A stretch of DNA of 64,000 nt from CBDCNP01 sp965222425 (GCA_965222425.1 CBDCTW010000023.1:1-64000), one strand, 5' to 3'. Counted from the stretch's first letter, positions 10,110 through 19,324 are shown. Made by a program: numbers and translations. The notes: generated from the letters alone by a model not told the origin.

Positions 10110-10622
10110 ATGGCTATTAGACCCATTCTCAAATACAGCGCTCCCGAGCTCGCAAAAGTCTCCGAGCCTCTCACCGAGTTCCCCCACTCCCTGGAAGAGC
10201 TCGCGCGCGATATGGTACAGACTATGTACGCGGCTCCCGGTGTCGGCCTGGCGGCTCCGCAAATCGGCCTCAACATCCGCCTCATAGTCATCGATACATC
10301 GTCCGGCGAAGACCCCAAGGCGCTCGTCGTCATGGCGAACCCCGAGATGCTGGAACAGGGAGGCGAACAAAATGAAGAGGAAGGCTGTCTATCCGTGCCC
10401 GGTTACCACGGCGTGGTGGTGCGACCGGGACGGGTCAAGGTCAGGGGTCAAGACCTCAACGGCAACGAGTTCACGATGGAAAGCACGGAGCTTCTGGCGC
10501 GTGCCTTTTGCCATGAGATCGATCACCTCGACGGCAAGCTGTTCATTGAAAGACTGGGAATCCTCAAACGGGATTTGATCAAGCGAAAGATCAAGAAACA
10601 GATTCGCCAGGGCACCTGGTAG
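10110..10622 (+). CDS. def: Peptide deformylase
   Basis: Metal-dependent removal of the N-formyl group from nascent proteins. All three family motifs are present: GVGLAAPQIG, EEGCLSVPG (metal-ligand Cys) and the HEIDH zinc/iron site (residues ~134-138) followed by LDGKLF. 170 residues, normal length. It lies 13 bases after aroC and 20 bases before fmt, the conserved def-fmt pairing that couples formylation with deformylation. Intact. Confidence 0.95.
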   Translation: MAIRPILKYSAPELAKVSEPLTEFPHSLEELARDMVQTMYAAPGVGLAAPQIGLNIRLIVIDTSSGEDPKALVVMANPEMLEQGGEQNEEEGCLSVPGYHGVVVRPGRVKVRGQDLNGNEFTMESTELLARAFCHEIDHLDGKLFIERLGILKRDLIKRKIKKQIRQGTW

Positions 10623-10642
10623 CACCCTAGGCTCTACACTAC

Positions 10643-11575
10643 ATGAAATTACTCTTCATGGGCTCCGGCCGCTTCGCCGTCCCCTCCCTTCGCGCTCTGC
10701 TCGACTCCCAGCACGACGTCTTGGCCCTCATCACACAGCCCGACAAGCCGGCGGGACGCGGCCATGAGCTTCGCTTGCCCCCAACAAAAAAACTAGCCTT
10801 GAAACGATCGGTCCCGGTGTATCAACCCAAGAAGGTCGGCGAACCGGACAACGTCGCGTTGATTCAAGGGCTCGCCCCCGAATGCATCGTGGTAACCGCC
10901 TACGGTCAGATCATTCCGAGATCGATTCTCGACATTCCCAGCAAAGACATCATTAATGTCCATGGCTCCATTCTGCCCACCTATCGAGGCGCGGCGCCCA
11001 TCCAATGGGCCATCGTTCGAGGCGAGACGGAGACCGGCATCACGACGATGCTCATGGACGAGGGGCTCGATACCGGATCGATTCTTCTTCAAGAGAAGCT
11101 TCCCATCGAGCCGGACGACACCAGTGGAAAGTTGGAAGACAAGCTCGCTCAGGTGGGCGCCCATCTCATTCTAGAAACGCTAAGCCGATGGGGAGCGCGA
11201 AACATCACACCGATTCCGCAGGACGATACGCGCGCCACGCTCGCGCCGCGCATCAAACAGGTCGACGCGCTAGTCGACTGGAGTCAAACCGCCGTCGAAA
11301 TCGAGCGCGCCACCCGAGGCTTCGTTCCCTGGCCGGTAGCCCATACGACACTCGGCGGCAAGAAGGTCAAGCTTTGGAGCGCCGCGGTGACGTCGTCTGG
11401 CGAAGCGGCGGCAGGGAGAACGATTTCCGTAGGGCCGGAAGGTATTCTGGTCGGGTGCGGTGGAGGAACGCGCTTGCGATTGCTGGAGCTCCAAGCGGAA
11501 GGCAAGAAGCGAATGGCGGCAGCATCGTTCGCCCGAGGGCGACACCTCTCACCGGACGATCGGTGGGGCGAGTAA
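10643..11575 (+). CDS. fmt: Methionyl-tRNA formyltransferase
   Basis: Formylates Met-tRNA(fMet) with 10-formyl-tetrahydrofolate for translation initiation. The N-terminal Rossmann-like domain begins MKLLFMGSGRFA. The catalytic core has the N-V-H-G-S loop and SILPTYRGAAPIQWAI, followed by a C-terminal OB-type domain (FVPWPVAHT, LKLWSAAV-like KVKLWSAAV). 310 residues, full length. Located directly after def. Intact. Confidence 0.95.
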   Translation: MKLLFMGSGRFAVPSLRALLDSQHDVLALITQPDKPAGRGHELRLPPTKKLALKRSVPVYQPKKVGEPDNVALIQGLAPECIVVTAYGQIIPRSILDIPSKDIINVHGSILPTYRGAAPIQWAIVRGETETGITTMLMDEGLDTGSILLQEKLPIEPDDTSGKLEDKLAQVGAHLILETLSRWGARNITPIPQDDTRATLAPRIKQVDALVDWSQTAVEIERATRGFVPWPVAHTTLGGKKVKLWSAAVTSSGEAAAGRTISVGPEGILVGCGGGTRLRLLELQAEGKKRMAAASFARGRHLSPDDRWGE

Positions 11576-11601
11576 GGCTAGTGGTTACATCCTGACGGGC
11601 A

Positions 11602-12483
11602 ATGCGGAAGAAGGTCTATTGGCTTGCTGCGATCATCGTCATCGTGGCAATCGTCTGCTATTCGATCCTTTGGCTACGTGCACATCCCGTGCCGGAGCAC
11701 CCCTTTTTCGAATCGGAAGGACCGTTGGTCATCGCCCATCGTGGCGGAAGCGCACTCTGGCCCGAAAACACGCTCCACGCTTTCGAAGGGGCGACGACTC
11801 TCGGTGTCGATGTTCTCGAAATGGACATCCACAGTACCGCCGATGATGTCTTAGTTGTTTGCCACGACGCCACACTCGACCGGACGACCAACGGGACGGG
11901 GGCGATCCGCGAGCAGCTGCTCTCAGAGATTCAGACGCTCGACGCCGGTTATCGTTGGTCGAGCGACGATGGAGCGACTCACCCCTTCCGAGGAAAAGGC
12001 TTCCGTATCCCCACCATGGAAGAGGTGTTCCAAAGGTTTCCGCACATGAGGCTGAACGTCGAGATCAAACAGTCGAGCACACCTCTCTCCGCCCCGTTTT
12101 GCCAGATGCTCCGAGACTACGGGATGGAAGAAAAGGTGTTGGTGGCGTCTCTCGACCCTTTTACCATGAGAGACTTTCGCGCCACATGCCCGGAAGTCGC
12201 AACCTCCGCTACCGCCCCCGCTATTCGAATGTTCTTGCGGATGCACAAACTCTGCCTAGGAAATCTCTATCGGGGCACCGCAGAGGCCTTCGAGGTGCCG
12301 CCGCGTCTCGGAAGCCTCGAGATCGTGACGCCGCAATTCATTCGCGAATCGTTCGGTCACAACATTCGTGTTTACGTTTGGACGGTGAACGAAGTGAGTC
12401 AAATGAAACGCTTTGTCGACCTTGGAGTCGACGGCATCCTTACCGACCACCCCGACCAATTGCTGAACGTCCTTGGGCGCTGA
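11602..12483 (+). CDS. Glycerophosphodiester phosphodiesterase, membrane-anchored
   Basis: Hydrolyses glycerophosphodiesters to an alcohol and glycerol-3-phosphate. One N-terminal hydrophobic helix (residues ~5-22) precedes the TIM-barrel domain. Key residues are visible: HRGG (catalytic His), PENT, the E-x-D metal pair in VLEMDIH, and the second catalytic His in VCHDATLDRTT, plus NVEIK. The C-terminal half has the VYVWTVN segment typical of the family. The anchor implies a periplasm-facing enzyme. It ends the aroC run, 27 bases after fmt, and is convergent with the PilZ gene. Substrate preference cannot be read from the sequence. Confidence 0.85.
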   Translation: MRKKVYWLAAIIVIVAIVCYSILWLRAHPVPEHPFFESEGPLVIAHRGGSALWPENTLHAFEGATTLGVDVLEMDIHSTADDVLVVCHDATLDRTTNGTGAIREQLLSEIQTLDAGYRWSSDDGATHPFRGKGFRIPTMEEVFQRFPHMRLNVEIKQSSTPLSAPFCQMLRDYGMEEKVLVASLDPFTMRDFRATCPEVATSATAPAIRMFLRMHKLCLGNLYRGTAEAFEVPPRLGSLEIVTPQFIRESFGHNIRVYVWTVNEVSQMKRFVDLGVDGILTDHPDQLLNVLGR

Positions 12484-12496
12484 GCGGAGCCACTAC

Positions 12497-12527
12497 GGCA
12501 GGTAGGAAGCCTGATTGGGAACCTGCC
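12497..12527. terminator. Possible bidirectional hairpin between convergent genes
   Basis: A perfect 7-bp inverted repeat, GGCAGGT (12497-12503) and ACCTGCC (12521-12527), with a 17-base loop lies in the short gap between the GDPD gene and the PilZ gene. There is no T-run, so intrinsic termination is uncertain. Confidence 0.35.
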
Positions 12528-12563
12528 CATCCGCAGGGTGACTACGCCACCACGCTCAATGCC

Positions 12564-12934
12564 TCACACAGCGTGTTGGCCGAGTTGAGTCGCGAGCTGG
12601 CAGAATTTTTGGATGTACTGCGAATCTTGTTCTTCCCCTCAATGGAAACGTCGACGAACGTGAGCCCCATCCCGGTGGGTAGCTGGTCGGCCCTCGACCC
12701 AGCCCGGTCGGTGCGCCGCGCGATCTTTGCCTCCGCGGTCACCTCGCCCAGCATCCACGGCATCTCCAAGATGAAACCTACCGGATTCCCTATCTCGGCC
12801 ATTTCGTCGGTAGCCAAAAAGGCACCGGTCTCACTCAGGTTGGTGACGTAGCCGTCGAGAAGCTCATCCCCTACTTGGAACTTCGCTCGAATGATCAAAG
12901 GACTGACGCGTCTACTGGCTCGAGTTTCTGCCAT
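12564..12934 (-). pseudogene. PilZ-domain protein, frameshift near C-terminus
   Basis: Small PilZ protein, probably a cyclic-di-GMP receptor or its degenerate relative. An RR pair near the N-terminus (ASRRVSP) and the N-x-S-x-x-G motif (NLSETGAF) are visible, followed by the beta-barrel. After residue ~104 (IEGKNKI) the family continues with a short helix. One missing base near 12624 in the written sequence replaces that helix by an unrelated tail ending at 12542. Restoring a base gives Q-Y-I-Q-K-F-C-Q-L-A and a TGA at 12564-12566, ~123 residues. The PilZ core is unaffected, so the product may still work. Confidence 0.7.
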
Positions 12935-12952
12935 CGTCGTTCCCTCACTTCT

Positions 12953-14591
12953 TCATCGGCGCGCTCGGCTAGCGGATAGCTTCGCCTCGAATTGCTTGAT
13001 CTTCCGCTGAAGGAAGACATTTTGGAGCGCCATTCCCGCCGGCGCGATGAAAAGCTCCACGCCACGCAGTTTCCCCAAGGGTTTCCCGGAAGCCGGGTTG
13101 TCACCATAAAGAATAGTAAGCACGTCGCGGTTGTTGAGCATGGGAAGCAGGGCGCTCTCCTTCGCGCGTCCGCGACCGATGGAAGCGAACAAGGAACCGT
13201 GGAGACCGTTGACGTCCTGTCCGATGCGGAGACCGCGACGAGTCCGGACTACTTCTACCAGCGGTTTGGCTTCCTAGACATCAAGAACAAGCTTCCTGGC
13301 AAATTCAACACTCGCGCTGTCGCTTTTCGCGAGCCCGAAGCCTCCCAAACCGCTCGCCTTACCATCCCGAATCAGAAACAGAATGCCCCTCTCTAAGTAC
13401 TTGGAGGCAACCTGCAGTACATGTAAGAGATGTCGAGAGAGCGTTGCGGGCTCATGAGTTGTTCTGTCATAGATGTGACGAAGTCCAGTAGGAGAGAGTC
13501 TTCTTGGGGGTCGGCCTTGGACGGCTCGTCGGCATCGAGCGAAGTCACGGTGAGATCCGTGAGCTGCCGCATTAGCAGAGATGCGAAGCCGCGCAGATCG
13601 GTCTTGTACTCTTCGGGATCGAGCTTGGAGATGGAGGGCTTGAACGCCACTTTTGTAATCCCCAGCTCCATTGCGCGGGCCCGCGCTTTCTCCGACAGCC
13701 GCTCCGTCATAAGCAGGACCGGCGGATTGAACCCATTTTTCTTCAATCGTCGAACCAGCTCGAAGCCACCGTAGAAGCTGCGGCCGGTCGAAGTGGACAT
13801 GCGAAGATCGGTAATGACGACGACGCGCTCTCCTGCTTCCGAGTGCTCGCGGACCAAGGCCACAGCCTCTTTGAGATTCGACGCCGAACGAACTAGAACC
13901 CGGCTGGCGCGAAGCTCATCTCCCACTTGTGCCTCGTCGATGCGCTCGAACTCCTCCCGGGCCAGCTTCCCCTCCGCCAACATCTTTGCAAGCTCGGCCC
14001 CAGAACGGGGCTTACCTTCGACCAGGGGAGCGATTTCAGTCTTGGTAACGGGTCCGAACCGGATCTCGACGAGGACGAAGTTCTCCTTCTTGATGCGTTC
14101 TTCGAACTCCCGAATGAGCTCCCGCCCCTTTTGGCCTTCCCTTTCCATCATTTGATTGCGTCGGCTTTGGAACTCCTCCGACTCGAGCACCGCAGGCACC
14201 GTCCGGTCCAGGTATTCAATCAGGTAGGCCATGTCCTTGCGAAACGAGGCCCCCTTCCCGGCTGGGAGGTACAGGATTAACGGCTGATCGGCGTTGTCGA
14301 AGTTGTGCACATAGCACTTGTCCCCTGGAATCCTGGAGTCCGTCGCCACCTGTTCGAGGATGCACTCCACCGTGGTTTCCTTGCCAGTGCCGGTAAGTCC
14401 CTGCACGTAGATGTTATATCCCCGCAGGGAACGGAGAGTCCGAGTTTGATGGCTTTTATGGCTCGATCTTGTCCGATGATGTCGGTGGTGCAGGATACAT
14501 CGTGAGTCGTCTTGAAGCGGAAGATCTCCGGATCACACCGCCAGCGTAGCTTCTCTACGGGAACTTCAGGGAAAGATTTGGGCTCTGGCAT
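12953..14591 (-). pseudogene. Lon-like AAA / receiver / GAF-like fusion protein, two frameshifts and a nonsense codon
   Basis: Three consecutive open segments join into one ~546-residue protein. The start at 14591 follows GAGGAGG. Residues ~1-200 match the N-terminal AAA region of Lon-related proteases (LRWRCDP, IIGQDRA, GYNIYVQGLTGTG, CYVHNFDN, LPAGKG). The Walker A region reads GTGKET, with Glu where Ser/Thr is expected. Around residues 225-350 is a receiver-like domain (VVITDLRM, ELVRRLKKNG, ITKVAFKP). The C-terminal ~140 residues (MLNNRDVLTILYGDN, APAGMALQNVFLQRKI) resemble GAF-like modules of two-component proteins. No Lon protease domain is present. Lesions: one missing base near 14420, one near 13422, and an in-frame TAG at 13276-13274. 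Divergent from rsmB. Confidence 0.6.
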
Positions 14592-14698
14592 CCCCTCATC
14601 CTCCTCTACCAAGTTGGGGAACGATATGCTAGCACCCGAGCCGAGGTTTGAATTAGACTCCGGAGGCCTTCGAGCGCGGGCAGTTCGCCGACGGCACC

Positions 14699-16048
14699 AT
14701 GAATAGAACAAACGTGTCACCTACTCCCGCACGCGCGGCGGCCTTTACCATCTTGGACCGAGTCGCGCGTGAGCGGGTCGCACCGGGCGCCCTCCTGCAC
14801 CAAGGGCCGACCCGAGCGCTCGGCCCGGCCGACATCGACTTGGTCACGGAGCTCGTCTACGGCGTCCTCCGTTGGCAATCGTTGCTCGACTACATCATTG
14901 AGTCGCATGCTCGCCGACCCAGCCCCAACATCGATCGCCCTCTACTCATTGCTCTGCGCATCGGCCTTTATCAAATTCGCTACTTGAGCCGGGTGCCCGA
15001 ACGCGCTGCAGTCGACGAGTCGGTGAAGCTAGCGCACGCATTCGGTTCAACCGGCGGCTCGAAGCTCGTCAACGCCGTGCTCCGAAGCATCTGCCGGGTA
15101 CGCGATAAACCACAGCTACCGCGCAAACAAGACGACGCGCTTCGCTATCTCACCGTCACTCTGTCGCATCCAGAGTGGCTCGCTCAGCGTTACTTGTCAC
15201 GTCTCGGGCTCGATAGAGCGGAGGCGCTCTGTCTTCGCAACAACAGCCGGCCCCCCACCGACCTACGCGTCGAGCCGCCCCTCCATCTCGAGACAGCACG
15301 AGTGGCGTTGAGTCAAGAAGGCATCTCTGCCTCTCACCTCCCCATTGCGCCTCGCTGCCTCAGGGTTAGCTCGGGCAAGGCGACGGCGAGCAAGCTCTAT
15401 TCGAGCGGGGCCATCTTTATCCAAGAGGCGGGCTCACAACTCATCCCGTATCTCCTTGGTGCCGACCCCGGGGCCCGAACCCTGGACGCCTGCGCCGCGC
15501 CGGGCGCGAAAGCCACCGAGATCGCCCCGTGGGTGAGACCGGCTCTCTTGTTCGCCGTCGACGAACAGCCGACCCGCTTGCGCCTCTTGGCATCGCTCGC
15601 CAGACGCTTGGGATCGCGGAACCTGGTTCCGATCGGCGCAGATTCCCGTGCTTTGCCGTTCCACATTGTCTTCGAACGCATTCTGCTCGACGCCCCCTGC
15701 TCGAGCCTTGGAACCTTGGCGCGCAATCCCGACATCAAGTGGCATATCCAGGAGAAAGACCTCAGGTTGCACGCGGTAACGCAGGGTCAGATACTCGACT
15801 CCTGTGCTGCGCAGCTGGCTCCCGGAGGGAGACTGGTCTACGCCACGTGCTCTACCGAACCCGAAGAGAACGAAGAGGTCGTCGAGAGCTTTCTGTCCCG
15901 CCACACCGGTTTCAGCGCTTCTAGCCCTCCTCCGACCTTTCCCACCGGTGCGCGCCACTTAATTGGTCCAGACCAAGCGCTCCGGACCGAACCGCCTCGA
16001 GACGACGTGGACGGCTACTACGCTATCGTTCTTACAAGAACAGAGTGA
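14699..16048 (+). CDS. rsmB: 16S rRNA (cytosine967-C5)-methyltransferase
   Basis: Methylates C967 of 16S rRNA using S-adenosylmethionine. An N-terminal NusB-like RNA-binding domain (residues ~10-140) is followed by an NSUN/Fmu catalytic domain with SAM motif DACAAPGAKATEIA, motif IV LDAPCSSLG and motif VI YATCSTEPEENE, which carry the two catalytic cysteines. 449 residues. The ATG at 14699 begins the family match. In related genomes rsmB often follows def-fmt; here the PilZ and AAA genes intervene on the other strand. Intact. Confidence 0.92.
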   Translation: MNRTNVSPTPARAAAFTILDRVARERVAPGALLHQGPTRALGPADIDLVTELVYGVLRWQSLLDYIIESHARRPSPNIDRPLLIALRIGLYQIRYLSRVPERAAVDESVKLAHAFGSTGGSKLVNAVLRSICRVRDKPQLPRKQDDALRYLTVTLSHPEWLAQRYLSRLGLDRAEALCLRNNSRPPTDLRVEPPLHLETARVALSQEGISASHLPIAPRCLRVSSGKATASKLYSSGAIFIQEAGSQLIPYLLGADPGARTLDACAAPGAKATEIAPWVRPALLFAVDEQPTRLRLLASLARRLGSRNLVPIGADSRALPFHIVFERILLDAPCSSLGTLARNPDIKWHIQEKDLRLHAVTQGQILDSCAAQLAPGGRLVYATCSTEPEENEEVVESFLSRHTGFSASSPPPTFPTGARHLIGPDQALRTEPPRDDVDGYYAIVLTRTE

Positions 16049-16181
16049 GTCAAAGTCAAAAGCTTAGACAGGGTTGACAGGATTCACAGGATGGGTCGGG
16101 ATTAGGTTGCTGCTATCAAACGCCCTACATGCAGGGCGTCAGAATGGCGCAATGCTACTTAGCAAGGTGGTCAGACGCCCC
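16047..16181 (+). repeat. Compound intergenic repeat: GACAGGATT arm plus two palindromic units
   Basis: The 3' flank of rsmB begins with AGTCAAAGTCAAAAG and GACAGGATTCACAGGAT, whose inverted partner (reverse complement AGTCAAAGACAAAAAG...GACAGGATTACAGG) lies at 17650-17690 beyond the IS. Between them are a palindromic unit centred on GTTGCTGCTATCAA (~16102), the hairpin CGCCCT-ACATGC-AGGGCG, and a full unit from GGCGTCAGAAT (~16135) to CAGACGCC (~16179). The last eight bases (16174-16181, GACGCCCC) are the left target duplication of the IS. Confidence 0.6.
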
Positions 16182-17641
16182 GGGGATGTCCCGGCCGCTG
16201 TTGAATTTGGTCGGGTAGCGGCGGCACCTGTGAATACTCTTAGGCAGCAAACTCATCGCTGTCAAGAGATTTCTGTTTGCTTCTAAGCGCGTGAACGAGA
16301 GCGCCCATATGGCGATAGCCTTTGATACGCCGGAACTTTTTCTGCGCGGTGACGACGCCAAGAGCGGTCCATCGGCGAACCATGGAAGGACTCTTCCAAC
16401 GCTTGACGTTTCTCGATACTCTGCGAATGGTTCCGTTGAGATTCTCAATGGCGTTCGTCGTGGCAAGAGACTGGCGAAGTAAGGCGGGCGGCGCGAGCTT
16501 CACGACCGTGAGTGTTTCTTCCATCCCTTCACGAAGGCTTCCGGCAGCTTCGTCGTAGCCGTTTCGCTCGAGCCACGACACCAATGCCTGAAGTCGCTTG
16601 CGCGCCTTGTCGGCACTCTTGCACTTGTAGGCTTCCTTCATCGTCTGGAGCACGTAGGCGTGACGAGACTTGGGAAGGTACGAGCGAAGATTTCGGAGTT
16701 TATGGATCTGGCACCTTTGGATGACCGCGAGGTCCCCCAAAACGTCGACGAGTGCCTTGCGGATGCCTTTGCCTCCGTCCACTACGCAGAGAATCGACTC
16801 ATCGACGCGCAAGCCTCGCTCAAGAAGGTCCTGCAACATCGCGGTGCACACCCGAGAGTTCTCCGTCGAGCCCAGCCATATACCCAGGGGCACCTTCGTT
16901 CCATCTATTGTGATACCTAGAGTTACGACGACGGTCTGTCCGGCCACCTCAAGGCCATCCAGCATCAGTGCCGCAAGCTCGAACTCCTCTAGCCGCCGAG
17001 ACAGGTATTCCTCGAGCTTCTTAGTCGTCTGGCTCACGAGGTGACGGCTGGCGGCACTCTTACTCGTGCCACGAGACTTCAACTTGGCCGCGGGTTTGTC
17101 CAGACTCGATTCGTAATTTCGGGTCGATACGCCCACCAAGATCTGATTCAACACTCGCTCTGGAAGCGGGTCTTCTTCGCGGAAGGCTTCGAAGTGTGGA
17201 AGCGACGCCTCCGCGCCCGACTTCGAGCGAACTCGAGGTCGCGACACTTGGATGCGACGACCACCGAAGCTCAGCTCTCCGTTCGTGCTCCCCCAGTGGT
17301 TATGAGTTCGCTCCTTCTCGTGCTTGCCCTTGAGCCCCGCGATCTCCTCGGCGTCCTCTCCGAGCAGTAGGTGCAGAGCTGTCAGTCCTTGCTCGTACAC
17401 CCATTCCGTCAGATCCGCCTTCGTGGCCGCGATCCCAGCTATCATCGGTAGCAGTATCTGACCGACTTGGCCAACTACCTTGCCCGTAGGCGAGTGCGTT
17501 TGCTTTCTTACTGGCTTCTTTGATTTCCTAGGCATTGGTGGCTCCTTGTCCCCCTCTGGAGACGGTTTATTGGCAGACCTATTCTTAGGCCGGCCAAGGA
17601 GCCGCAGCTACCCCAAATTCAACATCCGGCGGGACATCCCC
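16182..17641 (-). mobile_element. IS256-family insertion sequence, copy 1 (intact, 1460 bp)
   Basis: Ends start GGGGATGTCCCG and form imperfect inverted repeats extending about 40 bases (left ...TGTTGAATTTGG, right the same read in reverse). The element is flanked by a perfect 8-bp duplication, GACGCCCC (16174-16181 and 17642-17649), fitting IS256-type transposition. It lies between rsmB and the PASTA gene within an intergenic repeat, so no gene is broken. The length equals that of copy 2 once the nested IS is removed, which confirms the ends. Confidence 0.93.
16240..17535 (-). CDS. IS256-family (mutator-type) transposase
   Basis: 431-residue DDE transposase of the IS256/Mutator class. The first catalytic Asp is probably in LMLDGLEV, the second in CVVDGGKGIR, and the Glu in NAIENLNGTIRR; the conserved QRCQIHKLRN segment lies between. 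The N-terminus is basic (MPRKSKKPVRK), and AAGGAG precedes the ATG. It is nearly identical to the two other copies in the window (52835-54083 plus 56653-56699, and 60219-61280), showing recent spread. It is the only uninterrupted copy here and could supply transposase to the others. Confidence 0.93.
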   Translation of the reverse strand: MPRKSKKPVRKQTHSPTGKVVGQVGQILLPMIAGIAATKADLTEWVYEQGLTALHLLLGEDAEEIAGLKGKHEKERTHNHWGSTNGELSFGGRRIQVSRPRVRSKSGAEASLPHFEAFREEDPLPERVLNQILVGVSTRNYESSLDKPAAKLKSRGTSKSAASRHLVSQTTKKLEEYLSRRLEEFELAALMLDGLEVAGQTVVVTLGITIDGTKVPLGIWLGSTENSRVCTAMLQDLLERGLRVDESILCVVDGGKGIRKALVDVLGDLAVIQRCQIHKLRNLRSYLPKSRHAYVLQTMKEAYKCKSADKARKRLQALVSWLERNGYDEAAGSLREGMEETLTVVKLAPPALLRQSLATTNAIENLNGTIRRVSRNVKRWKSPSMVRRWTALGVVTAQKKFRRIKGYRHMGALVHALRSKQKSLDSDEFAA

Positions 17642-17823
17642 GACGCCCCTGTAATCCTGTCTAGTCTTTTTGTCTTTGACTTAGAAGTCGTTTCAGCAAG
17701 CGGGCGGGCCACGTTAGAATGGAAGGTCTTGAACATACTCGGAGGCAGGAGTTTGGAAGGCGAATGGTAAGGGAGGCACGAGCACCGACCTCGCCCGGCC
17801 CGAAGGTAGGACCGAGGGGCCGC

Positions 17824-18588
17824 ATGAACGGCCTCTTTTGCTGGAAGCCTAAAAGCCGATTCGGCGCCGCTGTGGTGCGTTGGGTCGAGTACATCCTGCT
17901 CGGTGCCCTACTGGTAGCAAGCGGCCTGGTCTCCGCTTTCGTGACCTTCACGTTCGCGGTCCGGGGCAACGTGATCACGGTTCCCAACCTCATCGGCACG
18001 GCGCTATCAGATGCCGGACCGCTATTGGCCCGGGCCGAGCTGAATCTCAGACACCAGGGGAACCGATTCGATCCTCACTTCTCCGCCGACCTCATCGTGC
18101 ACCAACTGCCGCACCCGAACACCAAGCTTAAAAAGGGCCGCACCGTCAAGATCTGGGTCAGCCTCGGCCCGGAGCGAAGAGTCGTCCCGCGCGTCGAGGG
18201 GGCAACCTTGCAATCGGCTCAGATCCTTCTCGAGCAGGACGGTTTCTCCCTCGGACGAGTGGTGAGAGCTCACAGCGAGGTATATGGCACTGGCACGGTA
18301 ATAGCGCAGAATCCCCCAGCCTACGAAGAGGCGGGTGACGCGACCGAGGTCTCGGTGCTCTTGTCCCGCGGATATCGCGGCGCCACCTACGTGATGCCGG
18401 ACTTCATCGGCCGCAAGCTATCTGCGATTCTGGATCGTGTTCGACGAGGGGGCCTTCGCATTGGCAGTATCCGATACGTGGATTATCCCGACGTCCGCAA
18501 AGGAGTGGTCGTCAGACAAACCCCCGGGGCCGGCACCAAAGTGCACCCCCGGGACCGCATTGTGCTGTACGTGAGCAGAGGCTCCTGA
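17824..18588 (+). CDS. PASTA-domain membrane protein
   Basis: One transmembrane helix (residues ~18-40) followed by three extracytoplasmic PASTA repeats, which in PBPs and kinases bind muropeptides or beta-lactams. Repeats start at VPNLIGTALSDA, VPRVEGATLQSA and MPDFIGRKLSA, each ending in a V-x-[VL]-x-[VL]-S strand. There is no kinase or transpeptidase domain, so this is a stand-alone sensor or scaffold; its partner is unknown. The Met at 17824 is chosen because GAGGGG precedes it and only unstructured basic residues lie upstream. Next gene rpe, 57 bases downstream. Confidence 0.8.
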   Translation: MNGLFCWKPKSRFGAAVVRWVEYILLGALLVASGLVSAFVTFTFAVRGNVITVPNLIGTALSDAGPLLARAELNLRHQGNRFDPHFSADLIVHQLPHPNTKLKKGRTVKIWVSLGPERRVVPRVEGATLQSAQILLEQDGFSLGRVVRAHSEVYGTGTVIAQNPPAYEEAGDATEVSVLLSRGYRGATYVMPDFIGRKLSAILDRVRRGGLRIGSIRYVDYPDVRKGVVVRQTPGAGTKVHPRDRIVLYVSRGS

Positions 18589-18645
18589 CATTGCCCCGGT
18601 TGTCGAGCTCCGGCGAACGGCGCGTGACAATCGTCTGGGGGGATC

Positions 18646-19317
18646 ATGCGACTCGCACCATCTATTCTCTCCGCCGATTTTTCTAGACTAGGAGAGCAGA
18701 TCGCCAGCCTCGAGGAGGCCGGAGCGAGACAACTTCACCTCGACGTGATGGACGGACACTATGTAGAGAATCTGACGTTTGGACCTTTGGTCGTCGAAGC
18801 GATCAGACGTTCCACGCGGGTCCCGCTCGATGTGCACCTCCAGATCGAGAACGCCGATCGGTGGGTCGATGTTTTCTGTGACGCGGGAGCCGACATGATC
18901 GCAGTCCACCCGGAAACGCTTTATCATCTCGGTCGTACTGTCCGCGCGATCCGTCAGAAAGGAAAAAAGGCTGGCATCGCGCTCGCCCCGTCGACACCGC
19001 TGAAAATCATAGAGGAGCTGCTCCCCGACGTGGATTATGTCATCGTCATGTCGGTATACCCTGGTTTCGCTGGCCAAAACTTTATTCCTGGAAGTTTCGC
19101 TCGCGTCGAGCGATTGCGCTCGATGATCTCGAGGGGCGAGCTTCCCGTCGAGATCGAGATCGACGGCGGAATTGATGTCGGCAACGTCCGAGAGGCGGTA
19201 GCCGCAGGGGCCGACGTTGTCGTCGCCGGCTCCGCGATCTTCAACGCCGACGACCCGGCGGAGCGTCTTCGAGCGATGCTCGAGGAAATGCTCCAGGCCG
19301 ACGCGACAGGCGCTTGA
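18646..19317 (+). CDS. rpe: Ribulose-phosphate 3-epimerase
   Basis: Interconverts ribulose-5-phosphate and xylulose-5-phosphate in the pentose phosphate pathway. A 223-residue TIM barrel with SILSADFSRL, the metal-binding HLDVMDGHYV, the VHPE segment, VMSVYPGFAGQNFI and EIDGGID. The ATG follows a GGGGGG ribosome site. It sits in a PASTA-rpe-thioesterase-epimerase-bamD run with short or overlapping junctions. Intact. Confidence 0.95.
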   Translation: MRLAPSILSADFSRLGEQIASLEEAGARQLHLDVMDGHYVENLTFGPLVVEAIRRSTRVPLDVHLQIENADRWVDVFCDAGADMIAVHPETLYHLGRTVRAIRQKGKKAGIALAPSTPLKIIEELLPDVDYVIVMSVYPGFAGQNFIPGSFARVERLRSMISRGELPVEIEIDGGIDVGNVREAVAAGADVVVAGSAIFNADDPAERLRAMLEEMLQADATGA

Positions 19318-19324
19318 TTCAGCC

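Noticed and set aside
13274..13276. TAG reassignment to an amino acid
   Set aside because: Other intact genes in the window end in TAG, and the same gene has two frameshifts, so a nonsense mutation is simpler.
17719..17823. Longer N-terminus for the PASTA protein
   Set aside because: The extra 35 residues are basic and Pro-rich with no helix or homology; Met 17824 has a better ribosome site.
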